Of a DNA stretch of 64,000 nt, positions 34,317 through 45,593 are shown in pieces. The first letter of the stretch is position 1. Each line of letters starts with the position of its first letter. The notes beneath the pieces are model-generated. The model saw nothing but the letters and a program-made list of their open reading frames with translations. It made no database searches and was not told the origin of the DNA. The position numbers were made by a program, and so were the translations under genes. This DNA is from Caprella mutica (taxonomy: Eukaryota > Arthropoda > Malacostraca > Amphipoda > Caprellidae): the NCBI GenBank assembly GCA_947561585.1, contig CANNZV010001137.1, forward strand, positions 115,246 through 179,245, read 5' to 3'.

Positions 34317-35745
34317 AAGGTTATGGTGAGGCCATAGAAGAATAAGGGAGTACCTATAGCGAAGTAAGATGCAATATTTTAATAGGGTAATGAGGGGTTT
34401 AGGAAAAAATCCCCTGGAGGAGAAAATCCCCCGGCGTAAAAAACTCCTCCGAGGATGAAATACATCCGGAAAACATCCAACGAAGAAAGAATATCCCCAC
34501 GTCAAAAGCAGAGTATATGTAATATTTATATTCATCCATTTTTTTCCTAAAATACCTACAAAATGAGGAAAAGACAATATCAAATAGAAAAGCATGTAGG
34601 TACTTATAGCATCAAATTGCAGCAGTTTGAATAAATAAATATAAAGTTTTTATAGTGTAGATATCTAACGTCACATAAAATCTGGAAATTATAAATACGC
34701 TATACAAAACTAAAAGATTAAATTGTATGCTATTACCTCGTTGTTGTTTATAATAAATATTATATTCGTCATATTTTTCTACAACATTGCGCAGTCTAAT
34801 CGAAAAATCTAATAATTTGCGATTCTTCAGAGGAGTGTTACTAGCACTAAGTTGCTCTAAGAAAATTCCCGAAATGATTGTTTAATTACTAAAAACTTTG
34901 GGGTAAAAGATTTACCCATTTAAAATTACATTAAAGTCATCTATACCTTAGGTAATTGTGACATTTAATTAACCATACATACTAATAACCTATATTTATT
35001 ATATATACTTAGGAAAAAGAAACTAGTCAACTAGTCAATGATTAAATCTAGTGATATATAACTATTAATAGACAAATAAGGCATATAAATGTTCAAACGA
35101 TGTCATTCAGTTAATATGTATTACCACTTAAATGAACGATGCAGCAATAAACTGATTTAAATTAAAAATGTATTGAACTTATAAACAGATGCAGGGAAAA
35201 TTTCGTATATTATTATATCCAAAATTTAATTTATATAAAAATTACCTCTTCTTTATATTCTACATATCATAAATTAGGCGTTAATCTAGATTAAAATTAT
35301 ATTAATCCCTAGGAAATATATAACTATAAATAGAAAATTGGACACAAAAATGTTTTCTGGGGGATTTTATACAGGGGATTTTTTTTCCGGGGAGATTTTT
35401 ACGGGGGGATATTTTCCGGGGGGATATTTTCCTCCAGGGTATATTTTCCGGATACCATTGCTTTCAATGTCAATCGATGGTCATTTTTTGTTACTATTTT
35501 TTTAGAGTGACTCAGCAAGTTTTTTCTTTACTGTAGATTGATAGGTTCAATCATGGGAGTCGGGAGGGTTGTACAAGATTGAATGTGACTTGACATTTTT
35601 GGAAAACAGTCAAAACTAAAATAGAGCAGTAGGAATTATACTCTTTAGAAATCTTAAAAAAAATTATTATTTTTTAAGAGAGAGGTATGATGGGGTCATA
35701 GAAGATGGGTTCCTCCTTTAATCTTCTATGGCCCCACCTTAACAA
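34317..35745. mobile_element. ~1.4-kb element with GGCCATAGAAGA inverted ends
   Basis: TTATGGTGAGGCCATAGAAG at the left, inverted as CTTCTATGGCCCCACCTTAA at the right. Just inside, 'ATCCCCTGGAGGAGAAAATCCCCC' type repeats (34410-34460) are inverted at 35360-35455 (GGGGGGATATTTTCC). The loop is AT-rich without coding. The frame at 34311-34595 is repeat sequence. Confidence 0.65.
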
Positions 35746-36830
35746 ATTATTAACTAACAGTGCTATGTTACAACAAAGAAAAAGTTGCCAGTCATGTATA
35801 AAACGACTGAAACAAGACTAAACTGTAACACAATGTCAACCGTTCTCTTTATGGCAGTACAAACAATTGATTCATTATTGCCATGTCAAATTTAAAACAA
35901 AAAAAAAGTAACAAATCATTCTCAAAATTGACAAAAATCTAGGTAACAATATTTCAGATTTGAAAATTAAAGACATTTAATTAAAATTTTATATTGTGAG
36001 CAACGCCATTCAAAAAATATATTATATTCTATTCATCGTAATTGTTGATCACATTAAAGACATATTTATTCATTTCTCATTTTCTTAAATTTCTTTGGTG
36101 GATTTTGGCACCTTGAGAAAGTTGTTAAAATTTAGCATTTCATAGATTTTCTCTTCGCTTTCAAAGCATCAACGAAAACCAACATATTTGGTTTGAATTA
36201 TACTTAGATAACCATTCAATGCCAGACGAATCCCTTTAAAGTATAAACAGTATATTGTTCTTGAAATATTCATTGTTCATCTGTTAGGTACATTTTCGGG
36301 GTACGGACATAACCCCTTCACCCCACCCGGACATGAGCCCACATGGACAGGAGGCCCCCTGGATTTGCCTTATACCTACCACTTGTTTTGTTGAAAAAAA
36401 TTAGCTTACTTTTACCAATTATAGTTATAGTCCTTTTATTTTCAATCGACGATGAATTGTCAGGGAACGAATTGTTCTAATTGTTCTTCTAGTACCTGGA
36501 ATACCTGTTTAATATCTATCAGACCGAAACAATTAAACAATATATGTAAACATTATTAATACCTTGTGGGATATGTTTTTAATAATGATAATAACAGTGT
36601 TTCACAAATTTAAGTAATTATCTGTAACAGGAATATATACCAATGGCAAATAAAGATACTATGTAACTATAGTCTATATTGTATATATGATATATATGAT
36701 TATATAGTAGGTATATATAATGTGTAAATAAACGTGATAAGAATGGGAATATATAAGTGAAACTGCTCAAAGTTATATGTATAGTATCATAGAGTAAACT
36801 AGAGCAGCTCTACACTCTAGTACCACTAGG
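35746..36830. other. Intergenic/intronic, nothing gene-like
   Basis: AT-rich. At 36295-36365 a stretch 'GGGGTACGGACATAACCCC..GGACATGAGCCC' belongs to the GGTCATGAGCCCCC repeat family described next. No coding signal. Confidence 0.5.
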
Positions 36831-36834
36831 GTAC

Positions 36835-37675
36835 GGTCAAGAGCCCCCCCCCCCCGGTCATGAGCCCCCCGGTCACGAGCCACCCCCCCCCCTCCCTGTT
36901 TCTTTAATCCTTATTTACATAGTTAAACAAATGAAGAGCTACTCAGATAGATTTGTTGTATCCCCTAGTTTGTTGTACTGCACACTTCATGATTGTTTGA
37001 TGACCTGGCAGGGGGGTTCGAGGGGCGGCACGCCCCCCGATATACATATATTTTATAACTAATCAGTAATGAACTACAAAAGTGTCAATAAGGATTAAAT
37101 AATATAGGTAAATAAGGATTTAAAAACAGGGGGGCTCTGACCTAGGGGGGCTCATGACCGGGGAGTGGGCTCTTGACCAGGGGAGCTTATGTCCTACACC
37201 CAGTACCACTGGGGTACGGTCAAGAGCCCCCCCGGTCAAGAGCCCCCCCGGTCATGAGCCCCGCGGTCATGAGCCCCCCTAGGTCATAAGCCCCCCCGGT
37301 CACGAGCCCCCCCTCCATGTTTTTTTAATCCTTATTTACCTAGTTAAACAAATGAAGAACTACTTAGATAGAAATAACTGAGAGTTGCTAATGTAGTTTG
37401 TTGTATCCGCTAGATTGTTGTACTGCACACTTCATGATTGTTTAATGACCTGGCAGGGGGGTTCGGGGGCGGGACGCCCCCCGTTTTACATATATTTTAT
37501 GTCTAATCAGTAATGAACTACAAAAGTGTCAATAAGGATTAAATAATATAGGTAAATAAGGATTTAAAAACAGGGGGGCTCGTGACCGGGGGGGCTCATG
37601 ACCGGGGGGGCTCTTGACCGGGGGGGCTCATGACCGGAGGGGCTCTTGACCGGGGGGGCTTATGACCTACACCCG
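36835..37675. repeat. Two tandem ~400-bp GC-rich foldback units (GGTCATGAGCCCCCC)
   Basis: Unit 1 about 36835-37195 and unit 2 about 37205-37675 are direct copies. Each is itself an inverted repeat: GGTCATGAGCCCCCC..TTTAATCCTTATTTAC on the left, GTAAATAAGGATTTAAAAAC..GGGGGGCTCATGACC on the right. The loop of each contains the G-rich hairpin module GGGGCGGCACGCCCC or its variant, preceded by CATGATTGTTTAATGACCTGG. Starkly GC-rich against the AT-rich background. Confidence 0.85.
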
Positions 37676-37863
37676 TATGGTATATGACAGATTTAGGTAC
37701 CTAGATCGTTCAACATGATTTGTAGTACCTAATCATTGAAATGAATAAAAAAAATCGTTTACGCGATATTTAAAATACATAAAAAAATTACGCACAAAAA
37801 AAATCAATCTATTTAATAATATTTATCAAATACCTAATTTAAAAAAAAATATGGTACACTTAC

Positions 37864-37927
37864 CTGAGGTTTGCCCTGTACCATCAGCAAGCTGAGTACT
37901 AGCACTAACAAAGAGTAGTGCCCTGTC
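37864..37927 (-). CDS. Orphan signal-peptide exon, paralogous to the chemosensory gene's
   Basis: A 64-base minus-strand exon (acceptor CCCTATACAG, donor GTAAGT). Like 29048-29150 it begins with one codon-completing base, then encodes TGHYSLLVLVLSLLMVQGKPQ minus its ends in style: a hydrophobic core LLVLVLSLLMV followed by a small-residue cleavage site. It ends on a complete codon, as does 29048-29150, so either could splice in frame to 28566-28728. It could be an alternative first coding exon of the same gene or exon one of a tandem paralogue whose remaining exons were not all found. A second acceptor AG lies 5 bases further in. No initiator exon was found. Confidence 0.5.
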
Positions 37928-38054
37928 CTGTATAGGGTAAAGGGTAATGAATCTAATGATAAATATACTTTTCTTTTCATAAGTCAAATAAATAACAATT
38001 TGAACCAGCGAAAACGTATGTCTAATAACGATAACACGTTGAGAAAAGTATACA

Positions 38055-38244
38055 ATGTGATACACTAACAGATAAAACGCCGCGTTTTTACCTCCCAGGC
38101 CTCTTCAATCAATCATGGTTAAATGACTGCCAGGCGGTAGAAACGCTAGTGTAGACTGCAAATTAGTCTTCCATTCATTTAACCGTGATTAAAGAGGCGT
38201 TTATTGGGTGGTGAAAACGTGGCATTTTATCTGCTAGTATACAT
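38055..38244. mobile_element. ~190-bp palindromic MITE
   Basis: ATACACTAACAGATAAAACG at the left is inverted as TTTTATCTGCTAGTATAC at the right; arms share CGTTTT-ACC-CCCA and GAGGC-TCTTTAATCA-GGTTAAATGA. It lies about 130 bp upstream (minus sense) of the exon at 37864-37927. Confidence 0.75.
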
Positions 38245-38290
38245 AATAGGAACCGTAGGCTTTGTCTATAATGCGAGACACATAAAACTA

Positions 38291-39882
38291 CACTACCGGC
38301 CAAAAATCTGGGACGTTCAGTATTTTTCAAATTTCTCCAGAACTGTCAACGAGATTCAGACCAAACTTACACATATTGTAACTACCTTTTATGTTGATCC
38401 TCTGTGTTAATTACAGTTCAATGTAAATGACAAAAAAAAAAGTTATATGGAATTTCAATTTTTATTTTGAAATCAAAGTGGCCAAAACCGTGCGACAGAA
38501 CAATGAATATAATTTATTCTGGACTGTGTAGTGAGTTTCTTCAACTTTTCTAAGTATACAACAATTAATAATAAGTCGATTACATTAATGTATAGTTATT
38601 GCAACCGGTTTCACCATCGATATGACACCGAAGGTTGATTCTTATGTCGTAAAATCAATTATCAAACTTCATGGAAAGAAAAATTCGATACGGAAGATAG
38701 CTGATGACTTGAAGCTGTCGAAAAGTGCCGTCGGGAGAATTATAAAGGGTTTCAAGGATACTGGGAAAGTTTTAGCTCGAATAACTTCTAGACAAGATAG
38801 AGTGATTAGGAGGATGGCACTGAACGATAGGTTTCAGACAGTTGCCAGAATTTATCGTGAAGTACATGCCTCTCATGACATCAAAGCATCTCGTAAAACA
38901 GTATCAAGACGTCTGAATGTAATTCGTCTGTTTGCAAGATCACCAACGAAGAAGCCGTTGGTAAGCAACAAGAACAAGAAACGAAGATTAGGCTTTACTC
39001 AAAATCATGTGTTGTGGACAGATGATCAGTGGCGAAAAGTTTCTTCTCTGATGAAAGTAAGTTTAATGTGTTTGGATCTGACGGAAATAAATTTCTAAGA
39101 AGGTTTGTTGGCGAAAGGTTAAATAAAACATGTACGAAGAAAACAGAGAGGTTCGGTGAGGTAGCGTAATGGCGTTCGGAATGATTTTCCGGGATGGAAC
39201 GACTGATCTATTCCGGCTAACCACAAGAGTTAATGGAACAATATATAGGAACCCGTTGAGAGATCATTTCATCCTAACACTTCGAAATTCTGAGTGTGAA
39301 AGCCCTATTTCCATACAGAATAACGCACCATGCCACAAGGCTAAGCATGTAATGGAAATTTTGAAAGAGCAAAATGTGGATGTTTTGGAACGGCCTCCTC
39401 AAAGTCTTGACCTATACTCTATTGAGAACATATGGTCCACTTTGTGGATTCGTGTGACGGTCAGAAACCCTGTCAATACTAGTGATTTTTTGGCTGAAAC
39501 ATCAAGAAGAATGGGCAAAAGTTTCACGTGATGAATGTCGTGATCTCATTCAAACTTGCAGTAGAAGGTGTGATGCAGTGATAGAAAATAAAGGATTGTT
39601 AACCAGATATTGATTGAATATCATCAAACTTTTGCATTTTTTTGATTTAATGCTGTTGTATCAAATTTTCTTTGTTTTTTCCCATGGTTTTGGCCACTAT
39701 AATCCAAAATAAAAATTGAAATGGTCATCATTTTTTTTCTATCATTTAGAATGAACTGTAATTTATACCAAATATCAATATAAGAGGTAGTTACAATATG
39801 TGTAAGTTTGGTCTGAATCCTGCCGACAGTTCTGGAGAAATTTAAAAAATACTGAACTGTCCCAGATTTTTGGCCGGTAGTG
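38291..39882 (+). mobile_element. Tc1/mariner transposon, 1,592 bp, TA target duplication
   Basis: Inverted ends CACTACCGGCCAAAAATCTG and complement, extending imperfectly for about 110 bp, with TA at 38289-38290 and 39883-39884. Length is normal for Tc1-like elements. The insertion split a GGCTTTGTCT..GAGACAC hairpin repeat, whose halves remain at 38256-38288 and 39885-39930 and resemble sequence at 9705-9740 and 9940-9965. Confidence 0.95.
38622..39613 (+). pseudogene. Tc1-like transposase, inactive
   Basis: The N-terminal helix-turn-helix region is intact (IRKIADDLKLSKSAVGRII, residues 23-41), as is a second DNA-binding part (ASRKTVSRRL). A frameshift near 39045 moves the first catalytic block (FSDESKFNVFGSDG) to another frame, and the product stops early. 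Downstream, 39169-39531 carries QNNAPCHKAK where active relatives have QDNAPCH, so the second catalytic Asp is Asn, and PQSLDLYSIENIW, which keeps the third Asp. A last frame shift leads to the normal C-terminal tail ENKGLLTRY and a stop at 39611-39613. Two independent lesions make it non-functional; only the binding domain could still be made. Confidence 0.9.
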
Positions 39883-40136
39883 TATAGTTTGATGCACTTA
39901 AAGTGTCTCGCTTTAGAGACAAAGCCTATCGGGTAAACTCGAGACACCTTGTATCAGAATTTTTTCTGAGTGCTTGCTCATGTATGCAAAAAAGCTACAC
40001 TCGCATTCGGCTACACACAAAATGGCAAAAACTAAAGTACGAAAGATTTGCTATCATAAAAAAACATTTCAACCAAATCATTTAAATACTAATCCATACA
40101 ATGAAACACCAATTAAAACAATAAACTACCAATCAA

Positions 40137-40415
40137 AACGATCAAATACCAATTCAATCAAATACCAATTCAATGAAATACCAATTCAATGAAATACCAA
40201 TTCAATGAAATACCAATTCAATGAAATACCAATTCAATGAAATACCAATTCAATCAAATACCAATTCAATCAAATACCAATTCAATCAAATACCAATTCA
40301 ATCAAATACCAATTCAATCAAATATCGATCAAATACCAATTCAATCAAAAAACGATCAAATACCAATTCAATCAAATACCAATTCAATCAAATATCAATC
40401 AAATGTCAATTCAAT
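40137..40415. repeat. 16-bp minisatellite AATACCAATTCAATSA, about 17 copies
   Basis: Tandem AATACCAATTCAATCA (3' part) or ..ATGA (5' part), with a few insertions of ATCGATCA. Open frames 39974-40192 and 40221-40448 (IPIQSNTNSIKYQFNQ) are the 48-base translation period of this repeat, not a gene. Confidence 0.92.
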
Positions 40416-40610
40416 CAACTGACACTGTACTCACATCGTATAGTTTAGCTGTTCACTCCGCAGCCTCCAAATTAATTCTGTTTGTGTTCTCCACTAAGAG
40501 GCAAAGTAACTTAACAATGACAGATGAAGTGTGCTATAAGTAGCTAACAAAAACCAGTTTACAGAAGGTGCCACAATTTTCTCCAAGGGCATTGGCGAGA
40601 AACATCTCTA

Positions 40611-40835
40611 GGGCAAGATCTGAGATATCAAACAGTTCCTCATTTTCGATCACTTGAGGAAAAATATAAGTATCCATGATACCTGCAGGTATCATGGATA
40701 CCAATTAATATACCGATTCGTTATAGGTACCTGCATGTATCAGTGATATTGACATACGATATAATGAATTCAGTTGAATGTTTTTTTTGTTATATGATCG
40801 AAAATGTGGAAGCGTTCACTAACTCGGAGCTTACC
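40611..40835. mobile_element. TA-flanked MITE, GGGTAA family, with central palindrome
   Basis: GGGCAAGATCTGAGATATC.. / ..AACTCGGAGCTTACC with TA at 40609-40610 and 40836-40837. The loop carries a 32-bp perfect palindrome at 40670-40701 (GTATCCATGATACCTG + complement). Confidence 0.82.
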
Positions 40836-41048
40836 TAATAATTTTCGCTGAAGGTCATATAATATCTATCCAAATAATGATATTGGAAGATATTTTTTAG
40901 TGTGCCATAATGACAAGCATTTATTTATTTCATGTTTGAACATTGCGTATAGAGAATGACTGTTATATTATATAATATTCTTCCCATATATAAGGGAACT
41001 TCTATTTTCTGATATACTTCATTATTTTTGTCTATAATACTAATTTAT

Positions 41049-41655
41049 AACTAGATTATGTGCACTCGGTAGAGCGCGTACCTTCGCCTCCGCTTTGACC
41101 CGTTCTCTACCAAAATTTAAAAAACTGCTAACTGGATAATAACCAATCGTCCCACCAAGTTTCATGCAATATGGTACAATACTTTTTTGAGTTATCGAGT
41201 TATAAATGACCTTGACCTTTGATCGGATCGCTTCCAAAATTCTCCCAGATCGTTTTTGGACATTGACCAATCGTTCCATCAAATTTCAGACAATTTGGTT
41301 GAATACTTTTGGAGTTATTGAGCTACAAATGGCCTTGACCTTGATCTTTGACCTTTGATCTGATCGCTCCCAAAATCTAACAAGATGGTTCCTGTATATT
41401 GACCAATCATCCCATCAAGTTTCATGCAATATGGTTCAAAACTTTTTGAGTTATAAACGACCATGACCTTGACCTTTGACCGGCTCGCTCCCAAAATACT
41501 GGCAGCAGGTCACTGGACATTGATCAATCGTTTCCTCAAATTTCAGGCAATTTGGTTGAACACTTTTTCAGTTAAACGAATAACAAGATGATAAATAAAT
41601 AAATAAATGAAGTCCGATGAAAATATGACCTTCCCGCATTCTGCGAAGGTAATAT
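41049..41655 (-). mobile_element. ~600-bp element with TGACCTTGACCTTTGACC arrays, copy 1
   Basis: Ends CTAGATTATGTGCACTCGG and CGCATTCTGCGAAGGTAAT; the same element lies in the opposite orientation at 49851-50436. It contains four ~125-bp internal repeats, each with ACCAATCGTCCCA, TTTCATGCAATATGG, TTTTTGAGTTAT and a TGACCTTGACCTTTGA motif. No coding capacity. Confidence 0.8.
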
Positions 41656-42007
41656 CTATTTAAAAATCTAACTCAAATAATTTCGAAGACATTTGGGCAA
41701 ATTTCCAGATGCCAAATTCATTTTTTAGTTATTAGTTTCAACAGATTCCATACATAGAAACAAATATCAATATATATTTTCTGTCAAATATGAATAGGTA
41801 AAATAAATGGGTTAAATAGATATATTTTCCAAGGTATATAAGTAAACATATTATATAAAGTGTCCCTTACTTCCATGCAAAGTTCAATGGATTGTTCAAG
41901 TTGAAGGTCCACTCTCTACATATAACATGTTTATTTAAGTCCATTATATATATTGAACACACATAGTTAAATTTGGCAGCACGTAGGTACTATATTTATT
42001 TGCTCTA

Positions 42008-42224
42008 GGGACATTTCTTATTAACAGACGGTTCCATATTTTCGACCACATACGAAAAAATATATTTTGTAATAATTATTTAACTTTCAATATAATTGGT
42101 ATCCATGATACCTACATGCAGGTATCATGGATACCAATTAAAATAGAAGTTTAATAATAGGTATTATTTTTTTCATATAAGATAAAAAAAAAAGTGAAAC
42201 CGTCCAATAACTCAGAAATGATCC
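42008..42224. mobile_element. GGGTAA-family MITE with central palindrome
   Basis: GGGACATTTCTTATTAACAG.. / ..CCAATAACTCAGAAATGATCC; left flank TA, right flank AA. Centre at 42095-42138 is AATTGGTATCCATGATACC, a 6-base spacer, then its complement. Confidence 0.72.
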
Positions 42225-42792
42225 AAGAATTGTATATTTGAAATGTATTGGAATTATTTCTTTTAATATCATGACTTATAATAATCTATAATATAATAAT
42301 AATAATCTATAACGTTAACATTTTTATCTATTCAATTTAACATGCATATACCGAAAAAGGTTAAAATAAATCGATATTTTTTAGAATACAAACTCAAAAA
42401 TATTTATTTAATATTTTACAGCTTCTTTATTTATTTTATAACGAAGGTTTCGTAGTACCCATCAGCAAACAAAAAACTTCTATTTTATACTCAACATATA
42501 CAGGTTTTTATACATATACCCATAATATGCATTATACAAGATAAGATTTAATAAAAAAATATTAAGGATTCTAAGAATTGTATAATTTGCATATCATCCC
42601 ATTGGTTGGTTTCCATGCGACGTAAATAAGTGAGAATAATAATTGAAATAAGAAATATTAATGTTAACAAAGTTTGTCTGAATAAAAATGTATTCATTGC
42701 CTTTATTTAGTGATAAATGCAATATATAATATGTTAAGATTGGGAAAAATAAATTGTGTTTAAAGATAAATATTTTATTTTAATGATGTATA

Positions 42793-44060
42793 GTAAGTTT
42801 CAATGAAAAAATAATAATGGTGAGTAATAATATACGTTTCAATGAAAAATTAATTTGTTTCGATGAAAAATTGATACGCTTTAATGAAAAAATTAATACG
42901 TTTAATTAAATATAAAATTAATACGTTTTATTGAAAAAATAATACGTTTCAATGAAAAATGATACGTTTCAATGAAAAATTAATACGTTTCAATGAAAAA
43001 TAATACGTTTCAATGAAAAATTAATACGTTTCAATGGAAGATAATTTGTTTCAATGAAAATTAATACGTTTCAATGAAAAAATAATACGTTTCAATGAAA
43101 ATTAATACGTTTCAATGAAAAATTAATACGTTTCAATGAAAAATCAATACGTTTCAATGAAAAATAATACGTTTCAATGAAAAATAATACGTTTAAATGA
43201 AAATTAATACGTTTCAATGAAAAATAATACGTTTAAATGAAATATTAATACGTTTAAATGAAAAATTAATACGTTTCGATGAAAAATTAATACGTTTCAA
43301 TGAAAAATTAATACGTTTCAATGAAAAATTAATACGTTTCAATGAAAATTAATACGTTTCAATGAAAAATTAATAAGTTTCAATGAAAAATCAATACGTT
43401 TCAATGAAAAATAATACGTTTCAATGAAAAATAATACGTTTAAATGAAAATTAATACGTTTCAATGAAAAATAATACTTTTAAATGAAAAATTAATACGT
43501 TTCAATGAAAAATTAATACGTTTCAATGAAAAATTAATGCGTTTAAATGAAAAATTAATACGTTTCAATGAAAAATAATACGTTTCAATGGAAAATAATA
43601 CGTTTCAATTAAAAATAATACGTTTCAATGAAAAATAATACGTTTAAATGAAAATTAATATGTTTCAATGAAAAATAATACGTTTAAATGAAAAATTAAT
43701 ACGTTTCAATGAAAATTAATACGTTTCAATGAAAAATTAATACGTTTCAATGAAAAATAATGCGTTTCAATGGAAAATAATGCGTTTCAATTAAAAGTAA
43801 TACGTTTTGATGGGAAAATAATTCGTTTTAATGAAAAATTATACATTTCAATGAAAAATAATACGTTTCAATGAAAAATTAATACATTTCAATGGAAAAT
43901 AATGCGTTTCAATGGAAAATAATACGTTTCAATGAAAAAATAATTCGTTTCAATGAAAAATTATACGTTTCAATGAAAAATAATACGTTTCAATGAAAAA
44001 ATAATTCGTTTCAATGAAAAAGTGATACTTTTAATTGAAATATAATACCTAAAACGTTTT
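42793..44060. repeat. ~20-bp tandem array AATACGTTTCAATGAAAAAT, about 60 copies
   Basis: Units of 19-21 bp, TAATACGTTTCAATGAAAAA with variable A-run length and variants TTTAAATG, TTCGTTT, ATGCGTTT. No coding; no fixed unique spacers. Lies between the mariner region and the ALDH9A1 gene. Confidence 0.95.
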
Positions 44061-44504
44061 AATGAAATATTTTTAATGAAAAGATAATACAATAGGGAGG
44101 TAACAAAGATAAATGAGCTTGGAAGATACTCAATAAACAGAGAATTTAAAAAGAATTTAAAAGAGATATGAAAACAAATCTCACGAATAATTTGATTTCA
44201 AACTCTTCAAATTGATTTTTGGCATAACTTCAAAATAATTTGAAATTGAAGCGCACCGGATATGAAAAAAGCAACCGGTGCAAAACACAACAGACTTACT
44301 TATTAAGAAATGGTAATATTTATATATAAAGCCTAAATAGGAAACGAATGTTTAAAATTGAAACCTAAATTTGTTTAAAAAAACAATTGAACGAATACAT
44401 TATCCTGTACATATATCGTTGTATATGTCAGTCGGTATTAGTTACGTCACATGATCTTTTCTCACTACTGTCACAGTAAAATTAATTATATAGACTCATT
44501 AGTA

Positions 44505-44753
44505 CAGTAAAACTCTTGAGTTATAAAGCTCTGAGTTATGAAGCACTCGAGTAATGAAGGACCTGAGTTATGAAATGCACCTGATTTATGAAGTATTTTC
44601 TATGTTTCAATTAAAGAAAGCTATTTAAGTCATGAATTCCGTCCTAGTTATCCATTAAAGACAATAGTTTTTACCAAGATTTTGATCATAGAAAACTGTC
44701 AGTGTCCCTGAGTTATTAAGGAACCAATACTCTATAACTCAGGAGTTTCACTG
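44505..44753. mobile_element. TA-flanked hairpin MITE, CAGTAAAACTC ends
   Basis: CAGTAAAACTCTTGAGTTAT.. / ..ATAACTCAGGAGTTTCACTG, flanked by TA at 44503-44504 and 44754-44755. GAGTTATGAA units repeat in the arms. A relative is in ALDH9A1 intron 6 (about 55750-56004). Ends resemble pogo/mariner-type MITEs. Confidence 0.85.
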
Positions 44754-45000
44754 TACTTGATCTTAAAATATTCGATACGTCACGGTCTCATATATCTCTC
44801 TTAACATATAAAACACACACAAAAAAGTATTTTCAGCTGTTACTGATTTGCATAATAAAGAAATCATGATTTCGTACAGAATATTACATATAATTAAGCT
44901 GATTGGTATAATTTATATACCCATTATGCCCTGTACACACTAGCTATAGGCACTAAAAGATACTAGATGCGGGACATCAGCCACATGGCTGGGCATTATA

Positions 45001-45590
45001 AGGTCCCCTCCAAGCAAATATTTTTATTGCCTTATTCAACGAGGCTAATATTTCTTATCATTTTGCTGCAAACTGCATCGAATTTGGTAGCATATTTTTA
45101 ATTTTATATGCTTTTAAAGATTTTTATAATCAAAACTCTACGAAACCTATTCTACTTCCGACTTACTAATTTAAGAAATTTTCAGCCTGAAGTAAAAGAA
45201 TGTACACCATTTGTTTTGATTGTCAACTAGGTATTAGGTTTAATAAATCCATTTAATATTCGTGTAATGGTATAAAATTGAATGAACTTATAATAGAAAC
45301 GTTTATATACTTTAGGAAACAATTAATATCTAAAATAATGGCCGAAAACGCATGATTTGTTTATAAAACTCAAATTTGTAATCAAAACAAAGAGTGTACA
45401 ATCTTCTTCTTGAGCATCAGATTAGTGATTCGCTCAATTGTTGCTCATAAAGTACTAAAAAACTTTAAAAACAAATTATAAAATATATACTGAACCGAAT
45501 TGTATGCGGATTGCAGAATAATGATCGTAGATTTAGTTCTATTATATTATGTTATAAACTCATTTTTTTCCCGGAGCCTGGAGAGGACCT
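45001..45590. mobile_element. TTAA-type (piggyBac-like) non-autonomous element, copy 3
   Basis: AGGTCCCCTCCAAGC..GGAGAGGACCT; right flank TTAA (45591-45594), left flank TATA. Nearly collinear with copy 2 at 24957-25539. Confidence 0.72.
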
Positions 45591-45593
45591 TTA

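Noticed and set aside
34311..34595. 94-codon minus frame with membrane-like segments
   Set aside because: It overlaps the inverted end and CCCC-rich subrepeats of a transposable element; hydrophobicity is compositional.
37826..38065. 79-codon minus frame including the 37864-37927 exon
   Set aside because: The full open frame reads a different phase from the signal-peptide frame and is AT-rich intron upstream of a good acceptor; only the short exon is kept.
39974..40448. Open frames rich in Asn, Gln and Ile (NTNSIKYQFNQ)
   Set aside because: They are translations of a 16-bp minisatellite; 16 x 3 gives a 48-base open period. No start context, splice signals or homology.
42793..44060. Regular array considered as CRISPR
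   Set aside because: There are no unique spacers: the whole unit is repeated with drift, in a eukaryotic genome with spliced genes.
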